A stretch of 64,000 nt of DNA from an uncultured Prevotellaceae bacterium (GTDB taxonomy: Bacteria > Bacteroidota > Bacteroidia > Bacteroidales > Bacteroidaceae): contig CAMVPA010000010.1 of NCBI GenBank assembly GCA_947169245.1, forward strand, positions 1-64,000. The letters run 5' to 3'. The notes below the pieces were generated by a model. That model saw only the letters and a program-made list of their open reading frames with translations, was not told where the DNA came from and ran no database searches. The position numbers and the translations under genes were made by a program. Shown in pieces: positions 32,354 through 40,215 of this stretch. Position 1 is the first letter of the stretch. Each line of letters starts with the position of its first letter.

Positions 32354-34339
32354 TCAGAATTTCCACCTTACTTGCAGGTCGACATCGGTCATCGATGAGC
32401 CATCAATCTGTTGCAGCCCTGTGCCAATGACGTCGCGGTTGTAGTATTTGGTGGTAGCCACCTTGGCCGTCAGCGTCAGGCTCCGCGAGGGTTGCCAGCG
32501 TGCCATGAGCCAGTAGCGCAGGCCGTGACCCGAGAACTGGCTGAGACCGAATGTGTAGAGCGGCCCCGACTCGTAGAGATAGACGCGGCTGTTGTAGCTG
32601 TCGGTGTAGAAGTAGCCAATGCCACCGCTCAGCCGCAGGGTGGCCGTCTGGTAGCCTAACGTCTGACTCACCATGATGCCGCGGTCGTCGGCGTTGCCTA
32701 TTGTCGCGTCTATCTGCGACTTGCTGTTCCACCGTCCGCCGCTCTGCCAGTCGGCCCACAGTCGAGCGCGTTGTTCAGAGTAGTCTTCAAGCGTTGTCGT
32801 CCCCGATTTGTCGCGTTGTCGCTGGCGCAGTCGGTAGCGGGCACCCAGCGTCCAGTGCTGTGGCGTGTATGTCAGTTGCAGCAGATGGTCCCAGGCGTGC
32901 GATGGCTTTGAGATGCGGTAGCGTGCCCAGGGCGAGTAGCAGTAGTCGGTGTAGCCCATGAGTCGCCATCGCGGCGTGGGGGTCCACGTCAGTCCCACCA
33001 GCAAGCCACTCTCGTTCTGTACCTGTCCGCCGTTGCTCAGCGAGTGGGCGTGGAGGGCTGTGTAGCGGTAGCTGTAGAAACGCTGCATGGCCATCATGCT
33101 CAATACGTCGGTCACCATCAGTCCGACGCTGTTCAGCGTGGCCAGTGCGCCGTTCTTGTTGATGGCCGTCTCGCCGTTCAGTGTCAGGCGCCGGCTCAGG
33201 TAGCCATAGTTGGCACTGACGTTCACGAAGTCGTTGCCCTGTGCCTGATAGCGACGATAGAGGGGTGTTGCCGGTGGTTGCAGCCTGCGGTCCAGATGGC
33301 TGTAGAGGGCGGTGATGCCGCCGCGCAGACGCCCTTGGCGGTATTGCAGGTTGAGACCTGTCTCGGCAGCGTGGGTGTTGTTCTTCTTGGCCAGTTCCGT
33401 GGTCGTGCGGTGGTAGCCTTCGTCGACCAGCGTCCGCGCTGTGCTGTCGCTGTTGAGCGTGGCATCCAACGGGCGGTACGACACGAAAGCCGTTGCCGTC
33501 AGCCGCTGTCCCATTCTGATGGAAGCCGCCGCTCCCTGCAGGTAGTCGGTTGAGCGCGACGAATGAGCCCTGAGTGTCTTGGTGCTACGTCCCAGCTGCG
33601 TCAGCGTGGCCAACTTACTGAAAGCGAAGCTGCTGTTCATCACCAGTCCCATACCCACCGACAGCTTGTACTTGCCGACAACTGCCGTCTCCAAACACCC
33701 CAGATGGCTCACTTGCAGATAGAAAGAGTAGAAGTCGTAGCCCGCCTTGTTCTTGTTCGAGAAAAACGGCTCGCCGGCATCCTGGGCACCCACGAAGCCC
33801 GCTTTCACATAGTCTTTGTAGCCGAACTGGTAGCGCAGCCAGTGCTTGTAGGGATAGCCCGCATAGCCATTCTTGTCGCCACGCCGTTCGTAGGTAGGAA
33901 TGTGGGCGTAGGCCATCAGCTCATGGCGCCCATACTGTGCGATGTCTTTCAGTGAGGGGAACCCTGGTTCTTTCTCCTCGCCGATGTAGAAAAAGCAATT
34001 CAGGAGTTGGCGGCGGGGCTCGTCCAGTTCTGTGAGCAGACGCAGCTCGTTCATCGACTTCATGGCTCCGTAGCGATCGTGGTATTCCACCAGTTGCTCC
34101 ACCTGCTGTGGTGTCAGGAAAGGCAGCGCCTCCCACTCTTCGCGTGTCATTTGGTTGATGTCGCGAGGCTCGTTGGCCAGCTCCTCCATCTGTGCCATCA
34201 GCTCCTCCCAGTCCTTGGTCTGATTGTCTTCCATGGTCATGACACTCGTCAGCACCTCCTGCCACGACTCCGTTGTTTGAGCGTGTGCTACCGTCAACAG
34301 GAACAGCATCAGCAAGACCAAAAGACCCTTCTTCACCAT
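32354..34339 (-). CDS. HHH-domain outer-membrane beta-barrel protein
   Basis: A 661-residue exported protein with signal peptide MVKKGLLVLLMLFLLTVAHA. Residues 40-130 contain ComEA-like helix-hairpin-helix units (INQMTREEWEALPFLTPQQV and MKSMNELRLLTELD). From about residue 150 the protein alternates aromatic and polar residues and ends in WKF, as expected for a beta-barrel of the outer membrane. Proteins of this layout are common in Bacteroidales, and their role is not settled. The HHH part could bind DNA or protein. It is downstream of a C1 peptidase gene on the same strand, separated by a heptad repeat tract. Confidence 0.75.
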   Translation of the reverse strand: MVKKGLLVLLMLFLLTVAHAQTTESWQEVLTSVMTMEDNQTKDWEELMAQMEELANEPRDINQMTREEWEALPFLTPQQVEQLVEYHDRYGAMKSMNELRLLTELDEPRRQLLNCFFYIGEEKEPGFPSLKDIAQYGRHELMAYAHIPTYERRGDKNGYAGYPYKHWLRYQFGYKDYVKAGFVGAQDAGEPFFSNKNKAGYDFYSFYLQVSHLGCLETAVVGKYKLSVGMGLVMNSSFAFSKLATLTQLGRSTKTLRAHSSRSTDYLQGAAASIRMGQRLTATAFVSYRPLDATLNSDSTARTLVDEGYHRTTTELAKKNNTHAAETGLNLQYRQGRLRGGITALYSHLDRRLQPPATPLYRRYQAQGNDFVNVSANYGYLSRRLTLNGETAINKNGALATLNSVGLMVTDVLSMMAMQRFYSYRYTALHAHSLSNGGQVQNESGLLVGLTWTPTPRWRLMGYTDYCYSPWARYRISKPSHAWDHLLQLTYTPQHWTLGARYRLRQRQRDKSGTTTLEDYSEQRARLWADWQSGGRWNSKSQIDATIGNADDRGIMVSQTLGYQTATLRLSGGIGYFYTDSYNSRVYLYESGPLYTFGLSQFSGHGLRYWLMARWQPSRSLTLTAKVATTKYYNRDVIGTGLQQIDGSSMTDVDLQVRWKF

Positions 34340-34432
34340 CTCCCTTTCACCATTTCCCTTTCACCATTTCCCTTTCACCACTCACCATTCACTACTCACT
34401 ACCCACCATTCAGTACTCACCACTCACTACTC
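34339..34432. repeat. Period-14 and period-7 repeat tract
   Basis: TCCCTTTCACCATT repeats with a 14-bp period, then heptads ACTCACC, ATTCACT, ACTCACT, ACCCACC, ATTCAGT, ACTCACC, ACTCACT. The tract fills the gap between two minus-strand genes. Confidence 0.85.
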
Positions 34433-35218
34433 TTCAAACGCTTCGTGCGTCATGCAGACGGCAAGTGTGTTCCGCCTGAAGTAGCCGTACGACAGGTAGT
34501 CCAGCCCGTGGTCGCCGTGCTCCTCGCCCCAGGAGTTCTTCATGATGAAGTAGCGCTTCTGCGTTGTCGTATCGCAGGCCAGACCAACGATGGCCATCGC
34601 GTGACCCTTGCTCTCCCAACAGACGCCGTGGCCACCCCTCACGGCGCGCTCTGTACGGCGGAGCAGCGTGTCGATGGGTACGTTCAGGAAGCGCTGGCAC
34701 AGCCAGTTGTCGGGCTCGTCAATCAGTATCTCCCGTCCGTAGGCCGAGTCGGCATTGCTCGTCAGCGCCACATACTCGCCGGGAGCGCAGACACTACGTG
34801 CGAACTCCTGTGGCGTGTATTCGGCTCCGTACAGATATACCGCCTTGGGTCTGGGGGCATCTGACTTTCTCATGGCGTCGTAGCCTACAACGCCGTATTT
34901 CTGTAGCAGTGCCAGCGCCGTCGCTCCCATGCCGCGCCCCGACTTCGGAGCCTGCCCTTCTTCCTTCAGATGGCTCTCCAGCCATGCTGCCGAGAGATTC
35001 ACGGAGTCGCCCTGACTGATGTGCTCCGTCTCGATGGCGGCCAGCATGGCGTAGATCCAGCACGACGAAGCATCGCCCTGATTCTTCACAGGCGTCATGG
35101 TGTTGAGCACTTCCACCACTGGGTGTATCTCCTGCCGCTCGCTGCACGCTGTCAGCATCATGATTAGTGCACAATGTGCCATACACCATGCACTAAGTAA
35201 TAGACATCGTCGTATCAT
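34427..35218 (-). CDS. C1-family (papain-like) cysteine peptidase, lipoprotein
   Basis: A 263-residue papain-fold protease. The N-terminus carries a lipobox (LTAC, Cys25), so it is likely anchored at the cell envelope. The catalytic Cys52 is in NQGDASSCWIYA, the His in SKGHAMAIVGLAC and the Asn in FIMKNSWGEEHGDHG. No long propeptide is present between the lipid anchor and the catalytic domain. The promoter's -7 box ends four bases before the first ATG, so translation is either leaderless or begins at Met13, which would leave a weak signal sequence. It precedes the HHH outer-membrane protein gene. Confidence 0.85.
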   Translation of the reverse strand: MIRRCLLLSAWCMAHCALIMMLTACSERQEIHPVVEVLNTMTPVKNQGDASSCWIYAMLAAIETEHISQGDSVNLSAAWLESHLKEEGQAPKSGRGMGATALALLQKYGVVGYDAMRKSDAPRPKAVYLYGAEYTPQEFARSVCAPGEYVALTSNADSAYGREILIDEPDNWLCQRFLNVPIDTLLRRTERAVRGGHGVCWESKGHAMAIVGLACDTTTQKRYFIMKNSWGEEHGDHGLDYLSYGYFRRNTLAVCMTHEAFEE

Positions 35219-35222
35219 GCTG

Positions 35223-35254
35223 CAAAGTTACTACCTTTTCCTCACCCCTGCAAA
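35223..35254 (-). promoter_or_regulatory. Promoter of the C1 peptidase gene
   Basis: TTTG (comp 35251-35254), a 20-bp spacer, TAACTTTG (comp 35223-35230), ending four bases before the annotated ATG. Confidence 0.68.
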
Positions 35255-35335
35255 TTTATCGCCCAAAACCCGCCTTTTTTGACTCCGCTCACAGTCATAA
35301 TCATAATTGGAGGCCGAGAGAAATGTGTCCGAAAA

Positions 35336-35367
35336 TTTGGAATTTACAAAAAGAATCCCTATCTTTG
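35336..35367 (+). promoter_or_regulatory. Promoter of the type I R-M operon
   Basis: TTTG at 35336-35339, a 20-bp spacer and TATCTTTG at 35360-35367, 39 bases before hsdM. Confidence 0.72.
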
Positions 35368-35406
35368 CACCATGTGTGGTGTCTCAAAATAAAACCTTCT
35401 AATATA

Positions 35407-36936
35407 ATGGCAACTAATCAGAATCAGAATTCATCGACAATAACCGGCGACGTGAAGAGTCGCATCGACAAAATATGGGATACGTTGTGGGCTGGTGGCA
35501 TCACGGTGCCTGTGACCATCCTGGAGCAGCTCACGTATCTGTTCTTCATCAAACTGCTGGATGACAAACAGCGGCATGAGGAGAGCAACGCCATTGAGTT
35601 TGGCTACGAACTGGAGAATCCGCTCTTTAAGAAAGGCGAGAAATGGCTGAATCCTGAAACCAGTCAGGAGGTGGCCTACGAAGACCTGCGATGGTCGGTG
35701 TTCAAGGGCTTCTCTGCCCAGAACATGCTGCACCACGTGCGCAACAACGTGTTTGTGTTCATCAAGGGCATCGGCAAGGAGTCGGGTTCTGCCTATAGCC
35801 GCTACATGCAAGATGCAGTGTTCAGTATTCCTAAGGCAGACGTGTTGCAGAGTGTCATCGACGATATCGACCTCTTGGATATGGAAGATGCCGACACCAT
35901 GGGCGATGTCTATGAGTATATGCTGGCGCGTATGTCAGAGAAGGGGCAGAACGGTCAGTTCCGCACCCCTCGCCACATCATCCGTATGATCATTACGATG
36001 GCAGAGCCTAAGATCGACGATGTCATCTGCGACCCGGCGATGGGTAGTGCGGGCTTCATCATGGAGGCAGCGCGTCAGATATACGACCAGAACCGTGCCA
36101 CCATCCAGACCAACGACGATGTGCGCAAGCGCTATTACTCCACCATGTTCAACGGCTTCGATACAGACCAGACCATGCTGCGAATCGGAGCGATGAACAT
36201 GCTGCTGCATGGTATTCCTACACCCAATATCAAATATCAGGATTCCCTCTCTGAGGACAATACGGATGCCAGCCGTTATACCCTCTGCGTAGCTAATCCG
36301 CCCTTCTCAGGTAAGGTGCTGAAGAGCACCATCAGCAAGAGTCTGCTGTCGATAGCCAACACCAATGCCACTGAGCTGTTGTTCCTGGCCCTGTTTGTGC
36401 GTTCGCTGAAGGTGGGCGGCCGTTGTTTCTCTGTGGTTCCCGATGGCGTGCTGTTCGGTAACGACAATGCCCACATGGCCATCCGCAAGGAGCTCATTGA
36501 CCATCAATGTCTGCGAGCTGTCATCTCTATGCCGGCAGGTGTCTTCCAGCCTTATAGCGGTGTCTCGACTGCCATCCTGGTGTTCACCAAGACAGATGCT
36601 GGTGGAACGGACAATGTGTGGTTCTACGAGATGCATGCCGATGGCTTCACGCTGAATGCCAAGCGTACGCCTACCACAGAGGACGATATCCCTGACCTGT
36701 TGCAGCGTTGGCAGCACCTGGAGGCAGAGACCTCTCGCACCCGCAAAGACCAGAGTTTCTTTGTGCCTGTGGACGAGATTCGCCAGAACGACTACGACCT
36801 GACCTTTAATAAGTATAAGGAGGTAGTGCGCAAAAAGGTGGTTTACGACGATCCCAAGGATGTCTTTGCCCGCATCGAGGCCCTTGAGGCTCAGTTTGCA
36901 GCCAAGCAGCAGGAGTTTAAGGAGAAATACTTATAA
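35407..36936 (+). CDS. hsdM: Type I restriction-modification DNA methyltransferase subunit
   Basis: A 509-residue N6-adenine methyltransferase subunit. The N-terminal helical domain (IDKIWDTLWAGGITVPVTIL) is followed by the AdoMet motif DPAMGSAGF and the catalytic motif ANPPFSG. The subunit pairs with HsdS for sequence recognition and with HsdR for restriction. The ATG at 35407 (MATNQNQN) is used, since upstream in-frame codons cover the promoter. The next gene begins at the base overlapping its stop. Five same-strand genes follow as one operon. Confidence 0.94.
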   Translation: MATNQNQNSSTITGDVKSRIDKIWDTLWAGGITVPVTILEQLTYLFFIKLLDDKQRHEESNAIEFGYELENPLFKKGEKWLNPETSQEVAYEDLRWSVFKGFSAQNMLHHVRNNVFVFIKGIGKESGSAYSRYMQDAVFSIPKADVLQSVIDDIDLLDMEDADTMGDVYEYMLARMSEKGQNGQFRTPRHIIRMIITMAEPKIDDVICDPAMGSAGFIMEAARQIYDQNRATIQTNDDVRKRYYSTMFNGFDTDQTMLRIGAMNMLLHGIPTPNIKYQDSLSEDNTDASRYTLCVANPPFSGKVLKSTISKSLLSIANTNATELLFLALFVRSLKVGGRCFSVVPDGVLFGNDNAHMAIRKELIDHQCLRAVISMPAGVFQPYSGVSTAILVFTKTDAGGTDNVWFYEMHADGFTLNAKRTPTTEDDIPDLLQRWQHLEAETSRTRKDQSFFVPVDEIRQNDYDLTFNKYKEVVRKKVVYDDPKDVFARIEALEAQFAAKQQEFKEKYL

Positions 36937-37712
36937 TGATTATGGAAGATAAAAATAACGAAATAGAGAAGAACAGCCAGATTATCGAAGCAAGAGCCGA
37001 ACAATTGGCTATGCGCATTGAGGCATTGGTTGTTGAAGCACGAAAGAAAATAGTGTCAACTGTCAATGTCGCTATGGTTTACACCTATTTCGAAGTGGGC
37101 CGATATATCATTGAGGACGAACAAGGTGGAAAAACTCGGGCAGAATATGGAAAGGGAATTCTGAAAGGAGTCTCTGAACGTCTTACTGCAAGTCTTGGCA
37201 AAGGATGGTCGGTTGATACATTGGAAAAGACACGGCGCTTTTTTCTGACATTCTCAAAATCCGCTACACCGCAGCGGATTTTGGCAGAAGGTGAGAATTC
37301 CGCTACAGTGCAGCGGAAATTCGTTTTGTCATGGAATCATTATCAGATACTTTCTCATGTCGATAATCCTGATGCTCGTAGTTTCTATGAGATAGAGGCA
37401 TTCAAACAACAATGGAGCACCCGATATCTGCAACGTCAAATAGGCAGCGGACTCTATGAACGATTGGCACTGAGCAGAGACAAGGACGAAGTGATGCGAC
37501 TGGCTACGGAAGGGCAAGTAGTTGAAAAGCCATCAGACATCATTAAAGACCCGCTAGTCCTGGAGTTCTGTGGCTTGAAGCCTGACGCATCCTATAGCGA
37601 GACAGACCTTGAAAGTGCTATTATCAGTCGCCTGATAAAGCACTGCTTCAGCAGAAACTACGTGAATGGATTGCAGAATTTAAGAACAAGGAGGACGAGG
37701 AGTAATGGATAG
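36936..37712 (+). pseudogene. DUF1016 (YhcG-type) protein with deleted nuclease domain
   Basis: DUF1016 proteins have an N-terminal domain and a C-terminal PD-(D/E)XK nuclease. Residues 1-230 are a normal N-terminal domain (LSWNHYQILSHVDNP, RQIGSGLYERLALS, DYSETDLE-like SYSETDLESAIISRL). After that the roughly 100-residue nuclease core is missing. The +1 frame from about 37650 reads PDKALLQQKLREWIAEFK and ends in TAA at 37703-37705, overlapping the hsdS ATG as TAATG; this looks like the original C-terminus. In the present frame the protein ends in an unrelated tail. An internal deletion with frameshift is the simplest reading. A palindromic insertion also lies at 37257-37322. Confidence 0.72.
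37257..37322. repeat. Tandem small palindromes in the DUF1016 gene
   Basis: AAATCCGCT-ACACCGC-AGCGGATTT-like hairpin (37257-37281) and a second copy built on TTCCGCT ... AGCGGAA (37297-37322). They encode KSATPQRIL and NSATVQRK in frame. Confidence 0.75.
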
Positions 37713-38793
37713 AAGTAAGTGGGAATATAAACCGTTTGAGGATTGTATTGAGAAATCCAAGAAAACGAAGCAACTGATGACTTCAGATTATCAGCCAGAA
37801 GGGGCATATCCCATAATCTCGCAGGAAGCGAGTCTTATATCTGGCTATACAGATGACTCTGATTACGTCAATCATTTCGAGCGTCCTGTCGTCATCTTTG
37901 GTGACCATACTAGAGTCCTTAAATATGTAGACTTTGATTTTGCAGTAGGGGCTGATGGCGTAAAAATTCTCATTCCTCACACAAACCTCGATGCAAAGTT
38001 CCTGCTTAGTTTCTTAACCTGGTATAAGATTCCTAATTTAGGCTATTCTCGCCATTATAAACTGCTTAAAGAGATATCTGTTCCTGTCCCACCAATATCA
38101 GACCAGCAGCGGATTGTGGCGGAGTCGGATTGCTTGAACGAAATGATTGCTGTGAAGCAAGAGCAGTTGAAGGAGTTCGATAAACTTGTCCAATCCATCT
38201 TCTATGATATGTTTGGGGAAGGCTATAACACGAAATTTTTAGGAGAATTTTGTGAAGTGGGCACAGGTGCTACTCCTGACAGGAAAAAAGTTGCAATTTA
38301 TTATGGTGGAAACGTTAATTGGGTGAAAACTACAGAGGTTCATAACTGTGATATATATGAAACAGAGGAGAGAATAACGGATATAGCTTTGGAACAAACA
38401 AACTGCAAGGTATATTATCCGGGTGCTATTCTAATGGCAATGTATGGTCAAGGTAAAACTAGAGGGCAAGTAGCTAGGTTGATGACAAAGGCTGCAACAA
38501 ATCAAGCATGCGCAGCAATTATTCCTGATACAAGAATATGCGATAAGGATTATCTATACATATACCTTTTGTTATCTTATGAGAAAATCAGGAATATGGC
38601 AAGAGGGGGTAATCAAGCTAATTTAAATTTGAGTTTAGTGAAGATGATTCCAGTCCCTCTTCCCCCTCTCGCTCTGCAGCAACAATTCGCTGAGAAGATT
38701 CAAGCGATTGAATCGCAGAAGGAACTGGTGAAACAGTGCATAGCGGAAACACAGGCGCTGCTTGACTATACGATGGATAAATATTTCGGATAA
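37705..38793 (+). CDS. hsdS: Type I restriction-modification specificity subunit
   Basis: A 362-residue DNA recognition subunit with two target-recognition domains, the second starting near residue 175 (FLGEFCEVGTGATPDRKK). Each half closes with a conserved helix region (PVPPISDQQRIV and PVPLPPLALQQQFAEKIQAI). The first half is short, so the subunit is at the lower end of the family's size. The region 38200-38640 is clearly more A/T-rich than the flanking genes, as expected for exchangeable recognition domains acquired by transfer. The start overlaps the ancestral DUF1016 stop (TAATG). The recognised DNA sequence cannot be predicted. Confidence 0.92.
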   Translation: MDRSKWEYKPFEDCIEKSKKTKQLMTSDYQPEGAYPIISQEASLISGYTDDSDYVNHFERPVVIFGDHTRVLKYVDFDFAVGADGVKILIPHTNLDAKFLLSFLTWYKIPNLGYSRHYKLLKEISVPVPPISDQQRIVAESDCLNEMIAVKQEQLKEFDKLVQSIFYDMFGEGYNTKFLGEFCEVGTGATPDRKKVAIYYGGNVNWVKTTEVHNCDIYETEERITDIALEQTNCKVYYPGAILMAMYGQGKTRGQVARLMTKAATNQACAAIIPDTRICDKDYLYIYLLLSYEKIRNMARGGNQANLNLSLVKMIPVPLPPLALQQQFAEKIQAIESQKELVKQCIAETQALLDYTMDKYFG

Positions 38794-38807
38794 AACGCAA
38801 GAAAGTT

Positions 38808-40199
38808 ATGACAGACGAAACGAACATACAACCTATTCAGTCAGACTTCGAACAGATAAGGAAGGCTGCAGAAAATGGAAAGGAGTACTGGAGCGCACGC
38901 GAACTGGCTACAGCTTTGGGCTACAGCACCTGGCAGAAGTTCAACCGCGTACTGAATAAGGCGTTGCAGGTGACCCAAAACAGGGGCACGGAAATGGGTG
39001 AGCATTTTAACCAAGTGGTAGAGATGGTTAAATTGGGCTCCGGCTCTTTCCGCGAAGTGGAAAATTGGCATCTTTCCCGTCTGGCTTGCCTTATCATTGC
39101 AGAGAATGCTGACGGTAAGAAGCCGCAGGTGCAAACAGCACGAATATATTTCAGAGAGCAGACGTCAGTCTTAGAACTGATTGAAAATCAGATGACTTCG
39201 CGTATCTTGATGTATAAGACCAATCAAGGCGAAACGCGCGTAGAAGTGCTGTTTAATAGTCAAACGTTCTGGCTCACACAAAAGCGAATGGCGGATTTGT
39301 ATGGTGTTGATGTGAGAACTGTCAGCTACCATCTTGGGCAGATTTTCGCCACTGGAGAGTTAAAAGAAGAGTCAGTTATCCGAAAAAATTGGATAACTGC
39401 CGCCGATGGGAAAGACTACGACACGCTGATCTACAACCTCGATGCCATCATTGCCGTGGGCTATCGTGTAAACAGCTATCAGGCTACGCAGTTCCGTATC
39501 TGGGCAACAGCTGTATTGAAGGAGTTTATCATCAAGGGGTTTGTGCTCGACGATGAACGACTGAAGCAGGGCAAGCATTTCGGACAGGACTATTTTGATG
39601 ACTTGCTGGAGCGCATCCGTGAGATTCGCACCTCGGAGCGTCGCTACTATCAGAAGATAACAGATGTGTATGCTGAGTGCAGTGCTGACTATGACCCCAA
39701 AAGCGAGACTACGAAGCTGTTCTTCAAGATGGTTCAGAACATGATGCACTGGGCGGTGGCTCACCAGACTGCTGCAGAGATTATCTATAATAGGGCGGAT
39801 GCCGAGATGCCCCACATGGGACTGACCACATGGAAGAACGCACCTGACGGCAGAGTGCAGCGGTCGGACACCATTATTGCCAAGAATTACCTGTCAGACA
39901 AGGAGGTAACCCAGTTGAATCGTATTTCCAATGCCTTCCTCGATTTGGCAGAAGACAGGGCTGACCGCCATCTCATCACCACGATGGCCGAATGGAAACA
40001 GCAGTTGGAGAGGTTTATGACCATGTACGACTACGAGTTGCTGGAGGGTGCCGGCACAGTGAGTGCGGAGGAGGCCAAAGAAAAGGCGTATGGTGAATAC
40101 GACAAGTTCCGCTTGATACAAGACCGCGAATACCTCTCGGATTTCGATAAGGAAGTCAGGAACTGGAAAGAGCTCGGACTGTTTGATGATAACAATTAA
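38808..40199 (+). CDS. DinD-like / RhuM fusion protein
   Basis: A 463-residue fusion of two families often found inside type I R-M operons. Residues 10-118 resemble the N-terminus of DinD (FEQIRKAAENGKEYWSAREL, YSTWQKFNRVLNKA, EVENWHLSRLACLIIAENAD). From residue 131 it is a full RhuM-family protein (YKTNQGETRVEVLF, WLTQKRMADLYGVDVRTVSYHL, then the FIC-like Fido-related helical part ISNAFLDLAEDRA). The joint lies at YFREQTSVLELIENQ. The function of either part is unclear; RhuM is named for a Salmonella gene and may bind DNA through its helix-turn-helix. The gene sits between hsdS and hsdR and probably affects the system's activity. Confidence 0.78.
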   Translation: MTDETNIQPIQSDFEQIRKAAENGKEYWSARELATALGYSTWQKFNRVLNKALQVTQNRGTEMGEHFNQVVEMVKLGSGSFREVENWHLSRLACLIIAENADGKKPQVQTARIYFREQTSVLELIENQMTSRILMYKTNQGETRVEVLFNSQTFWLTQKRMADLYGVDVRTVSYHLGQIFATGELKEESVIRKNWITAADGKDYDTLIYNLDAIIAVGYRVNSYQATQFRIWATAVLKEFIIKGFVLDDERLKQGKHFGQDYFDDLLERIREIRTSERRYYQKITDVYAECSADYDPKSETTKLFFKMVQNMMHWAVAHQTAAEIIYNRADAEMPHMGLTTWKNAPDGRVQRSDTIIAKNYLSDKEVTQLNRISNAFLDLAEDRADRHLITTMAEWKQQLERFMTMYDYELLEGAGTVSAEEAKEKAYGEYDKFRLIQDREYLSDFDKEVRNWKELGLFDDNN

Positions 40200-40215
40200 C
40201 CCCAAATAATGACCT

